Positions 22,578 to 33,901 of a DNA stretch of 64,000 nt are shown piece by piece. Both the position numbers and the translations under genes were made by a program. The stretch covers positions 25,061,857-25,125,856 of the forward strand of contig LR990040.1 in assembly GCA_905147135.1 (NCBI GenBank), written 5' to 3'. The notes below the pieces were generated by a model. It was not told the DNA's origin, did no database searches, and saw nothing but the letters and a program-made list of their open reading frames with translations. Origin of the DNA: Blastobasis lacticolella (Eukaryota > Arthropoda > Insecta > Lepidoptera > Blastobasidae). Every line of letters begins with the position of its first letter. Within the stretch, counting starts at the first letter, position 1.

Positions 22578-24612
22578 TTTTTTTTTTAAACATGTCTTAT
22601 GTACTAATACATTATTTGTCCTATATACTATCTTAAAAGTAAATACCTGTATAGAACAGCAGTTCAGTCCCATGGACTTTTGTCATTTACATATTCAGAT
22701 ATACTATAATAACTTTTTTGACATAATTTGTTTTTTATAGCGACTTTAAATTTATTCAATGGTAAATTCTGAATATCTGTTGGAACCTTATTATAAAAGC
22801 GTACACATTGACCCATAAATGATTTGTGGACTTTGGCTAGACGACAAGCACCAGCAACAAGCTTATCTTTATTTCTCGTATTAATATTATGAACATCACT
22901 ATTCTTCTTAAATAAGTGTAAATTTTTATGAACATACATTAAATTCTCATATATTCTCATATATATTGTGACGGCATTGTCATTATATCAATGTTCCTGA
23001 ATTTCTCTCTTAGTGAAGTTCTAGGTCTCAATTGATAAATCGCGCGAATAGCCCTTTTCTGCAATACAAATACATTGTGCCAGTCGGCAGCGTGTCCCCA
23101 CAGCAGTATGCCATAGGCCATAATACTGTGGAAATAACTAAAGTAAACTAATCTTGCTGTAGCCTCGTCAGAAATACTCCGTATTTTCTTTACAGCATAT
23201 GCTGCAGAACTTAGCCTTTTCGCCAATTTATCAATGTGAGGACCCCATTGCAATTTATTATCCAGGGTAAAGCCTAAAAATACTGTAGAATCAACAAAAT
23301 TCAAATTTTCGCCTTTTATTTGTACATTAGTGGGCACTGATCTAACATTTGGCAAAGAGAATTTTAAACATTTTGTCTTCTTGCCATTCAGTAATAAATT
23401 ATTAACCGTAAACCAGTTTACCACTTCTGCAATAGCCCTGTTCACGTCTTCATATGTTAATTGTTGTCTTTTTACTTTAATAAACACTAAAGATGTATCG
23501 TCCGCGAACAAGACAATTTCATGGGTATCTTTTACAAAGTACGGTAAGTCATTTACATAAACAAGAAACAAAAACGGGCCCAAAATAGATCCCTGGGGGA
23601 CACCCATAGAAACAACAGACCCCATAGATCTCTCTCCGTTCACATCAACTTTTTGAATTCTATGACTCAAGTATGAATTTAGCAAGTTCAGGGCCAAGTC
23701 CTTTATTCCATAATGTTGTAATTTCCTGACCAAAATGTCATGATTAACGCAATCAAAGGCTTTGGATAAATCACAGAAAACCCCTAAGGCATCACGTGAT
23801 TCCTCCCACGCCCCAAAGATATGTTTAATAAGTTCAACACCTGCATCAGTTGTTGAACGACCGCGAGTAAAACCGAATTGTTTATGATGCAATAGGTTAC
23901 TTCCATAAAAATGAGCTTTTAGTTGATTTAATATGATTTTCTCAAATATTTTACTTAGAGTCGGTAAAATTGAAACTGGTCTAAAATTTGTAGGATCCGT
24001 TGTATTACCAGTTTTCAACAATGGAATAACTTTACTGTGCTTCATCAGGTCAGGAAATTCACCATTATCAACACAATTATTAAATATATTCGCTAAGTGG
24101 ACAGCAATAACATCAATTACAGAGCTAATAATTTTTACCGACATACCATCAATGTCGGCAGTTGCTTTCATTTTTATGGTTTTAAAAGCCTTAACTATAT
24201 CTTGAGGTGTTGCATGCTCGAACTTAAAATCGATGACACTCTCGGGTACATTTTGTTTTAACAAGGATTCAGCGAGAGCAGGAGACGAACTTAAGGATTT
24301 CGTAGTTGACACTGGAATGTCTGTAAAAAAATTATTAAATGCCTCCGCAACTTCCGAGTTTTTGGTAACAACATTATCATTTATCTTTAAACTGTACTTA
24401 GTATCGCGATTTGTTTCTTTTCCAGTTTCACTATTTATTATCTGCCATGTGGATTTTACTACATCTGTGCTATTTTTCAGTTTGTGTTTAACGAAATTCG
24501 ATTTAGCTGTAGCACAAACGCGTTTAAATAACTTCGAATAATGTTTAACATACTTAGCAAATTCTACGCTATTATTATACGCCCGTTCTGCATAGAGCTC
24601 ATATAAAGGTAA
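22578..24612 (-). mobile_element. 5'-truncated Jockey-superfamily LINE
   Basis: The element reads on the minus strand from a truncated 5' end at about 24612 to a poly(A) tail seen as poly(T) at 22578-22587. It holds most of the RT and the C-terminus. Its truncated end lies within 6 bp of the start of array unit 1. No target-site duplication was found. Confidence 0.82.
22664..24612 (-). pseudogene. LINE reverse transcriptase with intact FADD box, one frameshift, 5'-truncated
   Basis: Coding enters at about 24612 without a start (the Met at 24312 is internal). The pre-RT region includes KLFKRVCATAKSNFVKHKL. RT blocks follow: NFRPVSILPTLSKIFEK, QFGFTRGRSTTDA, CDLSKAFDCVNHDIL, GVPQGSILGPFLF and FADDTSLVF. 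The catalytic residues are therefore kept over 451 codons. The frame breaks at about 22970, in an AT-rich stretch where ATATATGAGA occurs twice in tandem. The C-terminal part continues in another frame (22960-22664) and ends DKSPWD. The endonuclease domain is missing through truncation. This is one of the least decayed RTs in the window. Confidence 0.87.
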
Positions 24613-25199
24613 ATATATGACGGATCGCGGTCAATAGAATGGAATAATGTGGTCAATAGTACGGACTCATGACGATGAAAACGGAAGTGGGAGTGCGCCC
24701 TCTGGTGGGGCGTGCTGACAGAGTCTCGACGGCACGACTCGAGCCGAGTGGCGGCCATTCTTGGCGCGACCGCCGCCGAGGAGTGACGCGTCTTGAAACT
24801 GTCTCCACATTTCGTTTATTCAAAGTGTTATTTACGTTTGAAAATAAAGTAATTTTAAAATCACAGTTGAAATAAGAAAGTTAATTACCTCAACTGCCTA
24901 CATTGTGATACTGCGCTGATTTCAAGTGAAATTATAAGTGATGTGCAAAAATGAATTGGAATAAATACAGTGGAGTAAATGTGATCCTTTTCTTTAATTG
25001 ATCTGGACGATCTAATACTGATATCACCACCCTGATGACAATGATCCTGATACACCCTTTCCTTCACGCGACGACATCAGAAGCGGTGATGACGAACGCA
25101 ACGCCCAAGAGATGGTATAACGAGAAGCGACAAAGAAAATGCAGATAACGCTTTGTGGAAGCGTAATAATAAAAGGAAAGTGATTACTCGATCCAGTTA

Positions 25200-25905
25200 A
25201 ATTGCCTACATTAAAATGCAACCAAACACGTTAAAAGCGCAGCCAAGAGTCCAAACACCCCGAGATATAAGACAAAGACTTCGTCAGACAGATTGGGGGA
25301 TTTATAAAGTAAACAACAAATCATCTGTACCAAATGGGTTATCGTCAAGGCAGACCCCGGGCCTTTGAGAGCACCACTGGGATATTGACACTATTACTAA
25401 AAATCGAGTGAAACTTACTATGGACGGCACTTTGGTATGTATTCTTTGTTTTTGCGAAACTTAATTTAGATAACTCATGTAAAATATTTTCCTCTTTTAA
25501 AAAAAAAAGAAATAGTGTTAGTTGAATAATTTGCGTAGTTCTAAATTAGCCAGCTAAAGTTTATTCAATGAAGTTAAAGTAAATGCTTAGATTTAAATTC
25601 ATTTAGCAGTGTGGTTTGACACCACAATTACATTAATTGCTTAGATTTCTGCAGATAAATAAAACGATTAAAAACGGTGTATTATTTTTTTATTTTTTAA
25701 GTTTTACTAATACAATTATTTTCTTCTATTGCATAACAATGGTGTACAACGGTTCGCTTCACCTACGAGAACAACATTGCAATGCAACGCTGGACTGGTA
25801 GCCTCAACGTGATTGTTTCAACATGGGACGATGGTAGACAATCTGCGAGTGTTGCGTGCTGAGAAATTATGTGATATTAACAGTTGCTCTTTATCTGGTG
25901 AGTCC
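25200..25905 (+). pseudogene. Candidate two-exon coding remnant in array unit 1
   Basis: Compared across units, the region from about 25200 encodes a basic segment, then WGIYKVNNKSSVPNG and TIIKNRV, ending near the GTATGT at 25437. After about 310 bp, a second segment (25745-25905) encodes NNIAMQRWTGSLNVIVSTWD. It ends at a good splice-donor sequence (CTG|GTGAGT). In unit 1 both halves carry frameshifts. Unit 3 keeps the first half open (43072-43270) and unit 5 keeps the second (56373-56603). I do not recognise the protein family. A fossil gene carried by the repeat is possible; chance conservation of non-coding sequence is the alternative. Confidence 0.35.
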
Positions 25906-26469
25906 TATACATAATTATTATTTGATAAAAACCTGTGCTAAAAAGAGGCTCCCTAGCGGATTTTAGGAGTTATTTACTTTGATAATTCAGAAAAGTATTC
26001 TGACAGAAACACTATTGATACCCTTAGTAGAGAGAAGGGCAGGTTTATTTGTATCTTTAGTGTAACTACAAATAGAAAGAATGTAAACAAAACAAAAAGA
26101 ACGTCATTTATGGTCAGTGTTACAATTTGATGGTATAGGTGTCAAAAACTACTGCCACGTTTAGTAAATGTTGGCTTTTGCGGGTACCTATGTCAATTAA
26201 TGTGGGCTGTCTAATAGAATAATACTGAGAAAAAAAGAAACACTCCACAAAAATAGTAAGAATTATGTTAAGTCCCTCTAAATGTTACAGTACTTTGTTA
26301 AAAGTAAAAAAGTGACATTTAATCTAAGATTATTCTACCATCTTGAAAAATGGTACGCTATGATTTAACGTATTACCAACATCACGTCAGTTATCGGAAG
26401 ACAAAAATAAGAAATACTTGAAAGCATAGTCCTATTATTTTTATAAATTGAGTACGTAAGCATCGTTAT

Positions 26470-26690
26470 GGTAGTACTGCTGCTGATTGACTTCTTCTTC
26501 TTGATCGTTGCCTCACTGCTGAGGATCGTGACATCTTCGGAGTTTGTCAACTGTATGTCTCCATCGGTTTCGATGAATCGTTCGGATATTTGGTCCGCCC
26601 ATCTCTTCGGACTTCGGCCTCTGGGTCTCTTGCCTTCGACTTTTCCCGTCACCATAAGTCGTTCCAGATTACTGATTAAGTAAATATTTG
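26470..26690 (-). pseudogene. RTE-like LINE C-terminal fossil in unit 1 (also in units 2, 3 and 5)
   Basis: On the minus strand the sequence reads LERLMVTGKVEGKRPRGRSP then KRWADQI. This is the characteristic C-terminal end of RTE/BovB-like and related LINE ORFs, where G(K/R)RPRGRSPxRW(T/A)DQI is followed by a final helix. Here the helix region has been replaced by unrelated codons. The same fossil is at about 39500-39715 (unit 2), 44300-44510 (unit 3) and 57145-57360 (unit 5). It was therefore part of the unit before the array was amplified. Confidence 0.65.
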
Positions 26691-26949
26691 ATAATAACAG
26701 TGTGGCAGGGATGCCGTAGCAGTGAGTTTGTGGAACAATTAGCTGGTGTACTTTAAGATGTTGTATCTTAGAGATAGGATAGGCTTCGAATGTGCAAAAT
26801 TTCAGTAATGACCCAGTACAGATCTCCGCGATTTCTATGCGAGCGGGAGGGTGCCAACATATAAAAAAAAAAAATTTTGGGCGTGTTTGTTTACATTTAA
26901 TCGGAGACATTCGAACGAACTTTTGCATATTTCAGTATAATGTTTGTTA

Positions 26950-28500
26950 TTGTGGTCGTAGTTTCCCAATGTTATAGAAGATATCCGCGGTAACAATGGG
27001 ATCTCCCATATACGTTTCTTTTAAAACTACAAAATTGAAAAAAAAAAAGGGTAGTTTGGTTAGTAATTTAATTTTATGTTGGTATAAAGTTATTAATAAT
27101 AAAAAAAAAAGTATATGCGAGTAAGTGAACTGATTGACGGTAGATAATTTCGAATTATGTTTTAAGTAACTAAAGATAAACCTGTGACTTAGTTCGACCA
27201 AAAACCATTTGTTCTATGTTAGTGTGACTTAGTTTGACCTGGATAAAGACTTTGTTAGACGGATCTATCTAAGAAGCTAACTCAATATGTGACGACTATC
27301 GAGCCGAGGTTTTTATAAGATTTATGTGATAGTTTTGTTTTCTCAAAATTTCGTAATTCGCATCATCGAATGGAGGTGATCGTGTTTTATCACTAATGGT
27401 GGGCTGATGGAGCCTATGGGAGAGATTTATGGTTGCTTACCGGCCTGATGGAGGCTGTGGAAGCGTGGCTAATAGAAAGTAGTTGATTCAAGCTTTGTGA
27501 GAAAATGTTGAACGATAATGATGTTAAGAAAGTCTAGATATTTTGGTGATTGTTCAATAGTCGGTTTTATAAATTAACTTTAGCTCCGAGTACTGAAATT
27601 TCCTTGATTACCGATATAAAGTAACTTTTTCGAGTTTTGTTGTTGTAACATTAAGATGAGGCAGGGTAAGCAATGGTGAGATTTTATATCCTTCTGCCAG
27701 TACAAGTTTAGTAGTACCTGAACTGTTGTTGAGGTCAAACATCCTGATTTATTTGGCTGACTTGGAGTGGCCTGGAAATCATGTGTGTGATAGCCCCGAA
27801 AGTCTCGATGTTGTGGCTGTAGATGGCAAATTTAATGTTGTAATTTTTTGTTTGGATAAGGGACACCTTCATTATTACAAACATTGATAAATCGTTTCAA
27901 AATGGGAGGCTTAAACGTAACGTAAAGTCTAGATAGAGTATACTTGTTCGAACAGTTAAAATTGATGACAATGATTATTACTTGTTTAGTTTTGGTGTGG
28001 TAACATATGGACTGGATGGTAACAACTTACCTATGACTGGCGTAACAGATAAACGTGAGAACTTCATATTATTAAACTCCTGATTTAGTTTTGATATTGA
28101 GCAGTAGAGATAATGTTGTTTTTGTAGTGATATCACCGTGAACAGTTGTTCGGATCTGTGATGATTGTGTCACAGACCTTGTTATGTAACTCGTAGACCG
28201 ATATTACGTGTTATGATAGCAGATATGACTGTGATACCTATCACTCACTTAGTACAGATTTGGTCGAAGAATTGACCACGAGCTGAGAGTCAGCTCGTGG
28301 AGCTGATAGACAGCTATTAGTGAAGTAAAGCGTGTTAAAGTTACTACTTCATGATTTCAGCAATTTCATATTGAAAAGTATACTGTATAGTCTAACAGTA
28401 GATACCTACGCACAGGTTATATAAGTACGGCTACTACAGTGGTGCCCCTATATTATAGAAAGAAGTATTACTAGAGTCTATAAGTACCTACCGGTTTAAA
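26950..28500. other. Unit 1 internal region without recognised features
   Basis: AT-rich sequence conserved in order in the other units, with no long ORF, RNA fold or repeat that I can support. It includes a GACGACTATCGAGCCGAGG motif (27292 on) found in every unit. Confidence 0.6.
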
Positions 28501-28570
28501 AAATGTGACGAATGAACAACACTGAGCTTATATGTTGGCAATGTTTATTAACTTCTATTTATTTGTCTCG

Positions 28571-28955
28571 CCTGTGTGGCTTCCGCCTGTGTGGCTCCCG
28601 CTTGTGTGGCTCCCGCCTGTGTGGCTCCCGCGTGTGTGGCTCCCGCCTGTGTGGCTCCCGCCTGTGTGGCTCCCGCCTGTGTGGCTCCCGCCTGTGTGGC
28701 TCCTGCCTGTGTGGCTTCCGCCTCTGTGGCACCCACCTGTGTGGCATTCCGCCTGTGTGGCATCCCGCCTGTGTGGCATCCCGCCTGTGTGGCATCTGGC
28801 ATCCCGCCTGTTTGGCATTTCGCCTGTGTGGCATAGTCTGTGTGACATTTAGTCTGTGTACCATTTAGCCTGTGAGGCATTCTACCTGTATGGCATTTCG
28901 CCGGTGTGGCATTTTTATGTGTGGCATTTCGCCTCTGTGAAATTTACCCTTGTGT
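28571..28955. repeat. 15/16-bp minisatellite, expanded, in unit 1
   Basis: Eleven tandem 15-mers of the type CCTGTGTGGCTCCCG occupy 28571-28735. About ten degenerate 16-mers of the type CCTGTGTGGCATCCCG follow to about 28955. The period is a multiple of three and the unit has no stop, so long repetitive frames appear on both strands. These are not evidence of a protein. Units 2 and 3 have three and two of the 15-mers. Confidence 0.95.
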
Positions 28956-29809
28956 GACATCTTACCTGTATTGTGCTATGGCAGACGTGACACAGGATAT
29001 ATGATGAATAGACTCATAGTTTGACGATTAGAGTGGCACTGACCAGAGTGACACCCAACCTGTGCAACACCTAGTCTGTGTGGTATTTCGCTTGTGTGCA
29101 GGTCCAGTTGCGTGGTGGCCCGACTGATGGCGTCCGTCAGTGTGGTGGTTCGCCTGTGTGTCATTTCTCCTGTATGGTAACATTACTTATTCTTTTTAAA
29201 TTAGGATGGCGCTGACGGATGACCAAAAATCATATGGCATTGAATGAAGGAGTGTTTCGATCCCACTCGAAGTAACATTGGGTCTTTGGCTGAGTACTGA
29301 AAATTTTATGTAGGTATGTCACATATTTGTAGTGAATCTAAGTACCTACAGTAATGGATGTCGGGGACGATACGCGAGCTCTGTGATTGAGGCTTGTTTC
29401 CCACTCAACAAGAGCATCAAGGGGAAAACACTGGTGACGATGATTAAACCTTCTTCATTGGTGGTAATTGTGATACGGTTCATAGTCTGGTGTTATACCT
29501 TGTCACGCCTCTCTAATAAACTGAAGTCGTAGCTGAATTTATGTCGGCAACTTATAAAGAATAATTTGTGTACAATATGATGTTGTTATCTCTCAATCTA
29601 CAGAAGTTTAGTATGATAAATGATAATGGACGTATGTTTTATGTGAAGAATTGGTGGGTTAATGCAGTCGTGAAAGATCCAATCACATGATTCATAAGAC
29701 TTATTTGGGTGATGTGTTGTGGTCAGAAGGGACCGAGCGAATATAGTACTGTGCTATGGTTTTCATGTTTCAGATAACACACGAGGACGTGTGTACAGCA
29801 GGACGGCCG
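28956..29809. other. Unit 1 distal region and terminal hairpin
   Basis: Further degenerate TGTGTGG words extend to about 29170 and are followed by unit-specific sequence with no supported gene. Near the end, ACACACG-AGGA-CGTGTGT is a perfect 7-bp stem with a 4-base loop, some 15 bp before the next unit begins. Confidence 0.65.
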
Positions 29810-30269
29810 TGACGGATCGCGGTCAATAGAATGGAATAATGTGGTCAATAGTACGGACTCATGACGATGAAAACGGAAGTGGGAGTGCGCCCTCTGGTGG
29901 GGCGTGCTGACAGAGTCTCGACGGCACGACTCGAGCCGAGTGGCGGCCATTCTTGGCGCGACCGCCGCCGAGGAGTGACGCGTCTTGAAACTGTCTCCAC
30001 ATTTCGTTTATTCAAAGTGTTATTTACGTTTGAAAATAAAGTAATTTTAAAATCACAGTTGAAATAAGAAAGTTAATTACCTCAACTGCCTACATTGTGA
30101 TACTGCGCTGATTTCAAGTGAAATTATAAGTGATGTGCAAAAATGAATTGGAATAAATACAGTGGAGTAAATGTGATCCTTTTCTTTAATTGATCTGGAC
30201 GATCTAATACTGATATCACCACCCTGATGACAATGATCCTGATACACCCTTTCCTTCACGCGACGACAT

Positions 30270-31460
30270 ATATAAAAATATAAAGGTCGAGTAGAAACGC
30301 GGCTTAAACAACATAACCTTCAGTATTGCTCTCTGCGCTCTTCCAAGTGCCATCAGCGATGTCTTATGCGTACTTCCCCACACTGGAATGCAATATGATA
30401 CAATTGGCTGACTTAAAGCTTTATAGACAAGCATTAAAGTTTTTGTATTTGCCGAGTGTCTCAATTTACAGAAAACGTATATTAATTTCCTGATGCGGGC
30501 TGAGGTAGTGTCAATATGTTTGTGCCAGTCGAGGCGCTCATCTACCTGGAGACCTAGATATTTTATGCAGGTGACATTAGAAACTGAGGGACACTGGCAC
30601 TGATTTCTTGTCTTACAGAGGTGCGCCTTAATACTGATCTTGTCCTGAGTGGGTGAAAAGCTTTTGTTTGTGTAAAAGTTGATGGTTTTTGTTTTAACCA
30701 GGTTTAATGTCAAACTATTTCGGGTGAGCCAATCCATAACTTGTCGCAATGAGTCCTCTGCTCGCTGTTTTACGCATCTCCAGTTCTCACCATGTATTAT
30801 AAGGGCAGTGTCATCCGCGTAGGTAAAAAAAATACTGCAATTTGGGAGAGACAATTTGCATAAATCGTTTTTGTATATCAAGAAAAGGGTCGGACCCTAG
30901 ATACTACCCTGCGGGACACCAAAAGACATATATTCTTCACCGCTAATGAAGCTACCTATCTTTACTGACTGAGTGCGCTTACTGAGATAATCCCTGAGTA
31001 TGTCAAAAGCTGAGCCACGGACGCCGATCGATTCCAACTTGGCTAAAAGGATAGGAATTGACATTGACACAAACGCCTTCGCGAGGTCAAGGAAAACACC
31101 CGAACACTTTAATTTCTTGTCCAATTTTTCTACGATTGTGTCTGTCAGGGCAATTACCGCATCTTCCGTGGACTTGCCGGCTCTAAATCGGTACTGGTTA
31201 GTGGTTAATATATCAAATTTTTCCAAATTTTAAAACAATTATTTAAAACTCGCTATAGGATTTTTGATAGAGCTGACAGCACTGAAATTGGCCTGTAATT
31301 AGTGAAGAGCTTCCTGTCCCCGCTCTTGTAAATGGGATGAACTAGCGCATTTTTCAGGGCCACAGGAAAAGTACCCGTTGAGATGGAGAGGATGCATAAA
31401 TGAGTAATTGGTGGGGTTAGGGTTTGGCGTGATAATATAAGGACTTTAGTTGGGATATCA
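30270..31460 (-). pseudogene. LINE C reverse transcriptase fragment in unit 2
   Basis: Minus-strand coding runs from GWDDIPTKVLILSRQTLTP (near 31450) through NYRPISVLSALSKIL, with a TAG after it, and QYRFRAGKSTEDAV. It continues through DLAKAF, GVPQGSI, a second TAG at about 30899 where Leu is expected, TYADDTALII and KYLGLQVDERLDWHKHID to a RAILKVML block. The YADD box is intact but two nonsense codons lie inside the RT. The AT-rich tail at 30270-30285 marks the 3' end. Both ends are truncated relative to a full ORF2. Apart from the tail, nothing of the 3' UTR is recognisable. Confidence 0.8.
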
Positions 31461-31464
31461 TCCC

Positions 31465-31691
31465 AACCAATTAATGGAATACAAATAAGAAAATCTGTTG
31501 ATACACCTATACCGAGAATAAATTGGACACTTAAAACTAATACAGTAGTACCACAGTATTACTACAACTAGTACACTACTACTAGTACTACTACAGTATC
31601 TACATATTACACATAAACTAAATTTAAAACTATTACAATAATATATAGTAGTTCGACAACCAAACATGCTCGCCCACTATGTAACAAATTA
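31465..31691 (-). mobile_element. LINE B 3' UTR piece fused to LINE C
   Basis: About 215 bp match 12165-12380 with a few differences, starting at GGAATACAAATAAG. The piece lies directly upstream (in LINE orientation) of LINE C, and both occupy one gap in unit 2. It has no coding. Confidence 0.75.
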
Positions 31692-32274
31692 CAGCGGTGA
31701 TGACGAACGTAACGCCCAAGAGATGGTATGATGAAAAGCGACAAAGAAAATGCAGATACGCTTCGTGAAAGCGTAATAATAAAAGGAAAGTGATTACTCG
31801 ATCCAGTTGAGTTGCCTACATTAAAATATAAAATGATTTAACACGTTCAAAGCGCAGCCAAGAGTCCAAACACCCTGAGATATAAGACAAAGACTTCGTC
31901 AGAGAGGTTGGGGGATTTATAAAGTAAACAACAAATCATCTGTACCAAATGGGTCATGGTCAAGGAAGACCCCGGGCCTTCGAGAGCACCACTGGGATAT
32001 TGACACAATTATTAAAAATCGAGTGAAAATTACTATGGACGCCACTTTGGAATGGTTTCTTTGTTTTTGCGAAACTTAATTTAGATTACTCATGTAAAAT
32101 ATTTTCCTCTTTAAAAAAAATAGTGTTAGTTTAATCATTAGTTCTAAATTAGAGTTTATTTAATGACTTTAAAGTAAGTGCTTAGATTTAAATTCATTTA
32201 GCAGTGTGGTGTGACACCACAATTAAATTAATTGCTTAGATTTCTGCAGATAAAATTCAATCAAACGATTAAAA

Positions 32275-32544
32275 ATTACCGAATTAACGATTATATATGT
32301 ATATATCTTTTTAGGTATATGGTATATATGTAGAAATTTATCGATAGTGTAGTCTATTTTTAGAAATTAAATATTTATGTATTTTGCACGTCTTAAACTA
32401 CTTCCAGTCATCACGTTCTCTTTGCTGTAGGCCTGCTGGAAGAAATTTCTTTTTAGAAATAAGTAGTGCCTTTTGTGTCATGTATATATTTGCCATATCT
32501 TTGTTAGCATTTTTGTGTGCAATAAACTATTAAATAAATAAATA
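32275..32544 (+). mobile_element. LINE 3' UTR fragment with (AATAAATA)n tail
   Basis: The insertion splits GATTAAAA|ACGG of the unit. It contains AGGCCTGCTGGAAGAAATTTC, a decayed form of the GTCTGCTGTAAGATATTTC found in the 3' UTR of the LINE at 34626-39353, and TGTGCAATAAACTATTAAAT. It therefore comes from a related but different family. It is a 5'-truncated insertion without coding. Confidence 0.75.
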
Positions 32545-32865
32545 AAAACGGTGTGTATTATTATTTATGTTTTACTGATACAATTTTTTTCTTCTATTGC
32601 ATAACAATGGTGTACACACAGAAATGAAACAAAAACAGAATCCATGTGTCTTAAGTCATGAGGGAAGCATAGAAATGGCCGCCATTTTATGTCTGCGTAA
32701 TTTTAGGGTTGCCATATACATGATCCATTTTGCCCTCTTTATGTATTATGTTAGCAATACAACTTTACAATAATAAATAAATAAAAATTATTAATTTCTG
32801 ATTGTAATTTTTATTTAAAAATTCTTAAGTATGAAATATGTTGATAAGAGGAGTCTCCCCGAGTT

Positions 32866-33072
32866 CGCTCCATACAAATGAAGTTTGATCATATTTTCAA
32901 TATTGCGCTATCAAAATCAATGGAATTTTGTAGACGTGATCCAGAAACTAATATCGATGCTTGTGGTATAATAAATATATCAATTCAAAGTTACACGAGA
33001 TTCAAGATTTCTATAGAAATATAAAAACCTGTGTACTTTGAAAATATTATCAAACTACGTTTGTATGGAGCG
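32866..33072. repeat. Small foldback element (MITE-like) inside the P-like transposon
   Basis: Arms of about 33 bp at 32866-32898 and 33040-33072 are near-perfect inverted repeats starting CGCTCCATACAAA. They enclose about 140 bp of AT-rich sequence. No target duplication was identified. Confidence 0.7.
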
Positions 33073-33289
33073 CGCTTGTGGAAAACTAGCCTTAAGGCTA
33101 CACTACAATGCTCATAAGTAGGTATAGAAATTTAAGGCGAGGGCGGCACGGAATTAAAATCCGTTTAGCGCCGATAGATCATATGAATTACGCATTTTGA
33201 ACGCGGAGTGATCTGAAAATGCGAAAACGTACTAGTTTTGATAGATTTTTGTTTGATTATAATGTAGTTACCCCCTGAATAAAATTCTG

Positions 33290-33510
33290 TAACTCGTGGG
33301 TGTCATACAAGGCGACTAACGTTTAGAGGCAAAATATCTAGTCTCCATAAACTGGAAAATGGGCAGCAGCGTTTTTCATTGTTATGTTTGCAACACTGCG
33401 ATCTCCAACCCGCCTGCCAAGCGTGGAGATTATGGCAATAACCTCCCCTTTTGCGGGAGAGGCCCAAAGTCCTGTAGTGGACTGTTATGGGCTGTGATGA
33501 TGAAAATAAA
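33290..33510 (+). mobile_element. 3' end of an RTE-type LINE or its SINE
   Basis: The words GACTGGAAAATGGGCAGCAG-like (33350 on), TGCGATCTCCAACCCGCCTG, CCAAGCGTGGAGATTATGG and GGGCTGTGATGATGA occur in this order. That is the order at the 3' end of a very common lepidopteran RTE element, which ends in an ATG-type tail. It has no coding role. Family naming is from memory of the motif order. Confidence 0.6.
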
Positions 33511-33825
33511 ATCGGGATCGAAAATAATAAGGGCTCCGCAGAAAGCGGTGTTATATTATTTATTTATAAAATCGGACAACTATGCTTATATCATAGCAGT
33601 ACGTAGGTTAGACTATAATTATAATCATTCAAGTTCTTTTCAGATACGATAGGTAATAAAAATTCGGAACCGGATCTGAGTCACAAATTTAATAAAGAAT
33701 TCCCCACTTTTAGGGAATTTTCCCGAAAAACAGGTAGCCACATCGTTGTACTTTTGTTCGAAATTTGCACCAAAGTAAATAAAACATTAATAAAAAAAAA
33801 CTAGAACGAATCATAATTACTTACG

Positions 33826-33901
33826 CGTGGTAGGTAAATCCTCCTGCCTTGTTACATTTTTTCCAGTACCTTTTACACGATTTCACTACACATGACGGCA
33901 T
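33826..33901 (-). pseudogene. THAP-domain first exon of a P-like transposase
   Basis: The exon starts at ATG (33901-33899) and reads MPSCVVKSCKRYWKKCNKAG, with the first two zinc-binding Cys of the C2CH THAP motif (residues 4 and 9). It ends at ACGC|GTAAGT, a strong splice donor (the intron starts at 33825). THAP domains bind the transposon's own DNA next to its ends. The second Cys-His pair should lie in the next exon, which I could not find within this element; it is probably deleted. A frame extending upstream to 34114 through the TIR is not part of the domain. Confidence 0.72.

Larger units (their letters stand above)
24618..29809 (+). repeat. Array unit 1 (complete)
   Basis: This is the only unit with no later large insertion. 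Landmarks from the start are a GC-rich head with ACCGCCGCCGAGGAGTG (24770-24785), AATAAAGT (24844), degenerate candidate exons (25200-25905), a minus-strand RTE-like fossil (26470-26690), about 1.6 kb with no feature (26950-28500), a minisatellite (28571-28955) and a terminal hairpin (about 29778-29795). It serves as the reference for the other units. Confidence 0.85.

Noticed and set aside
22150..22740. Pro/Leu/Tyr-rich ORF of 196 codons
   Set aside because: It covers the degenerate CTACCC repeat and then runs antisense into the 3' end of a LINE. No protein-like composition outside the repeat.
28571..28735. CRISPR array
   Set aside because: The repeats are contiguous 15-mers with no spacers, in eukaryotic sequence. 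It is a minisatellite.
28512..28880. Several overlapping ORFs rich in GSHTG, CVAPA or HRREP repeats
   Set aside because: They are produced by a 15-bp minisatellite with no stop codons. They occur in almost every frame, and the repeat number varies between array units.
24618..29809. Helitron or LTR retrotransposon as the identity of the array unit
   Set aside because: The unit does not start with TC or end with CTRR after its hairpin. Rep/helicase coding is absent, and there are no terminal repeats, primer site or pol. An LTR-internal-LTR tandem is not supported.
33359..33652. Cys-containing 97-codon ORF that looks like a zinc finger
   Set aside because: The DNA matches the non-coding 3' end of a common RTE-type repeat, and the Cys residues are incidental.
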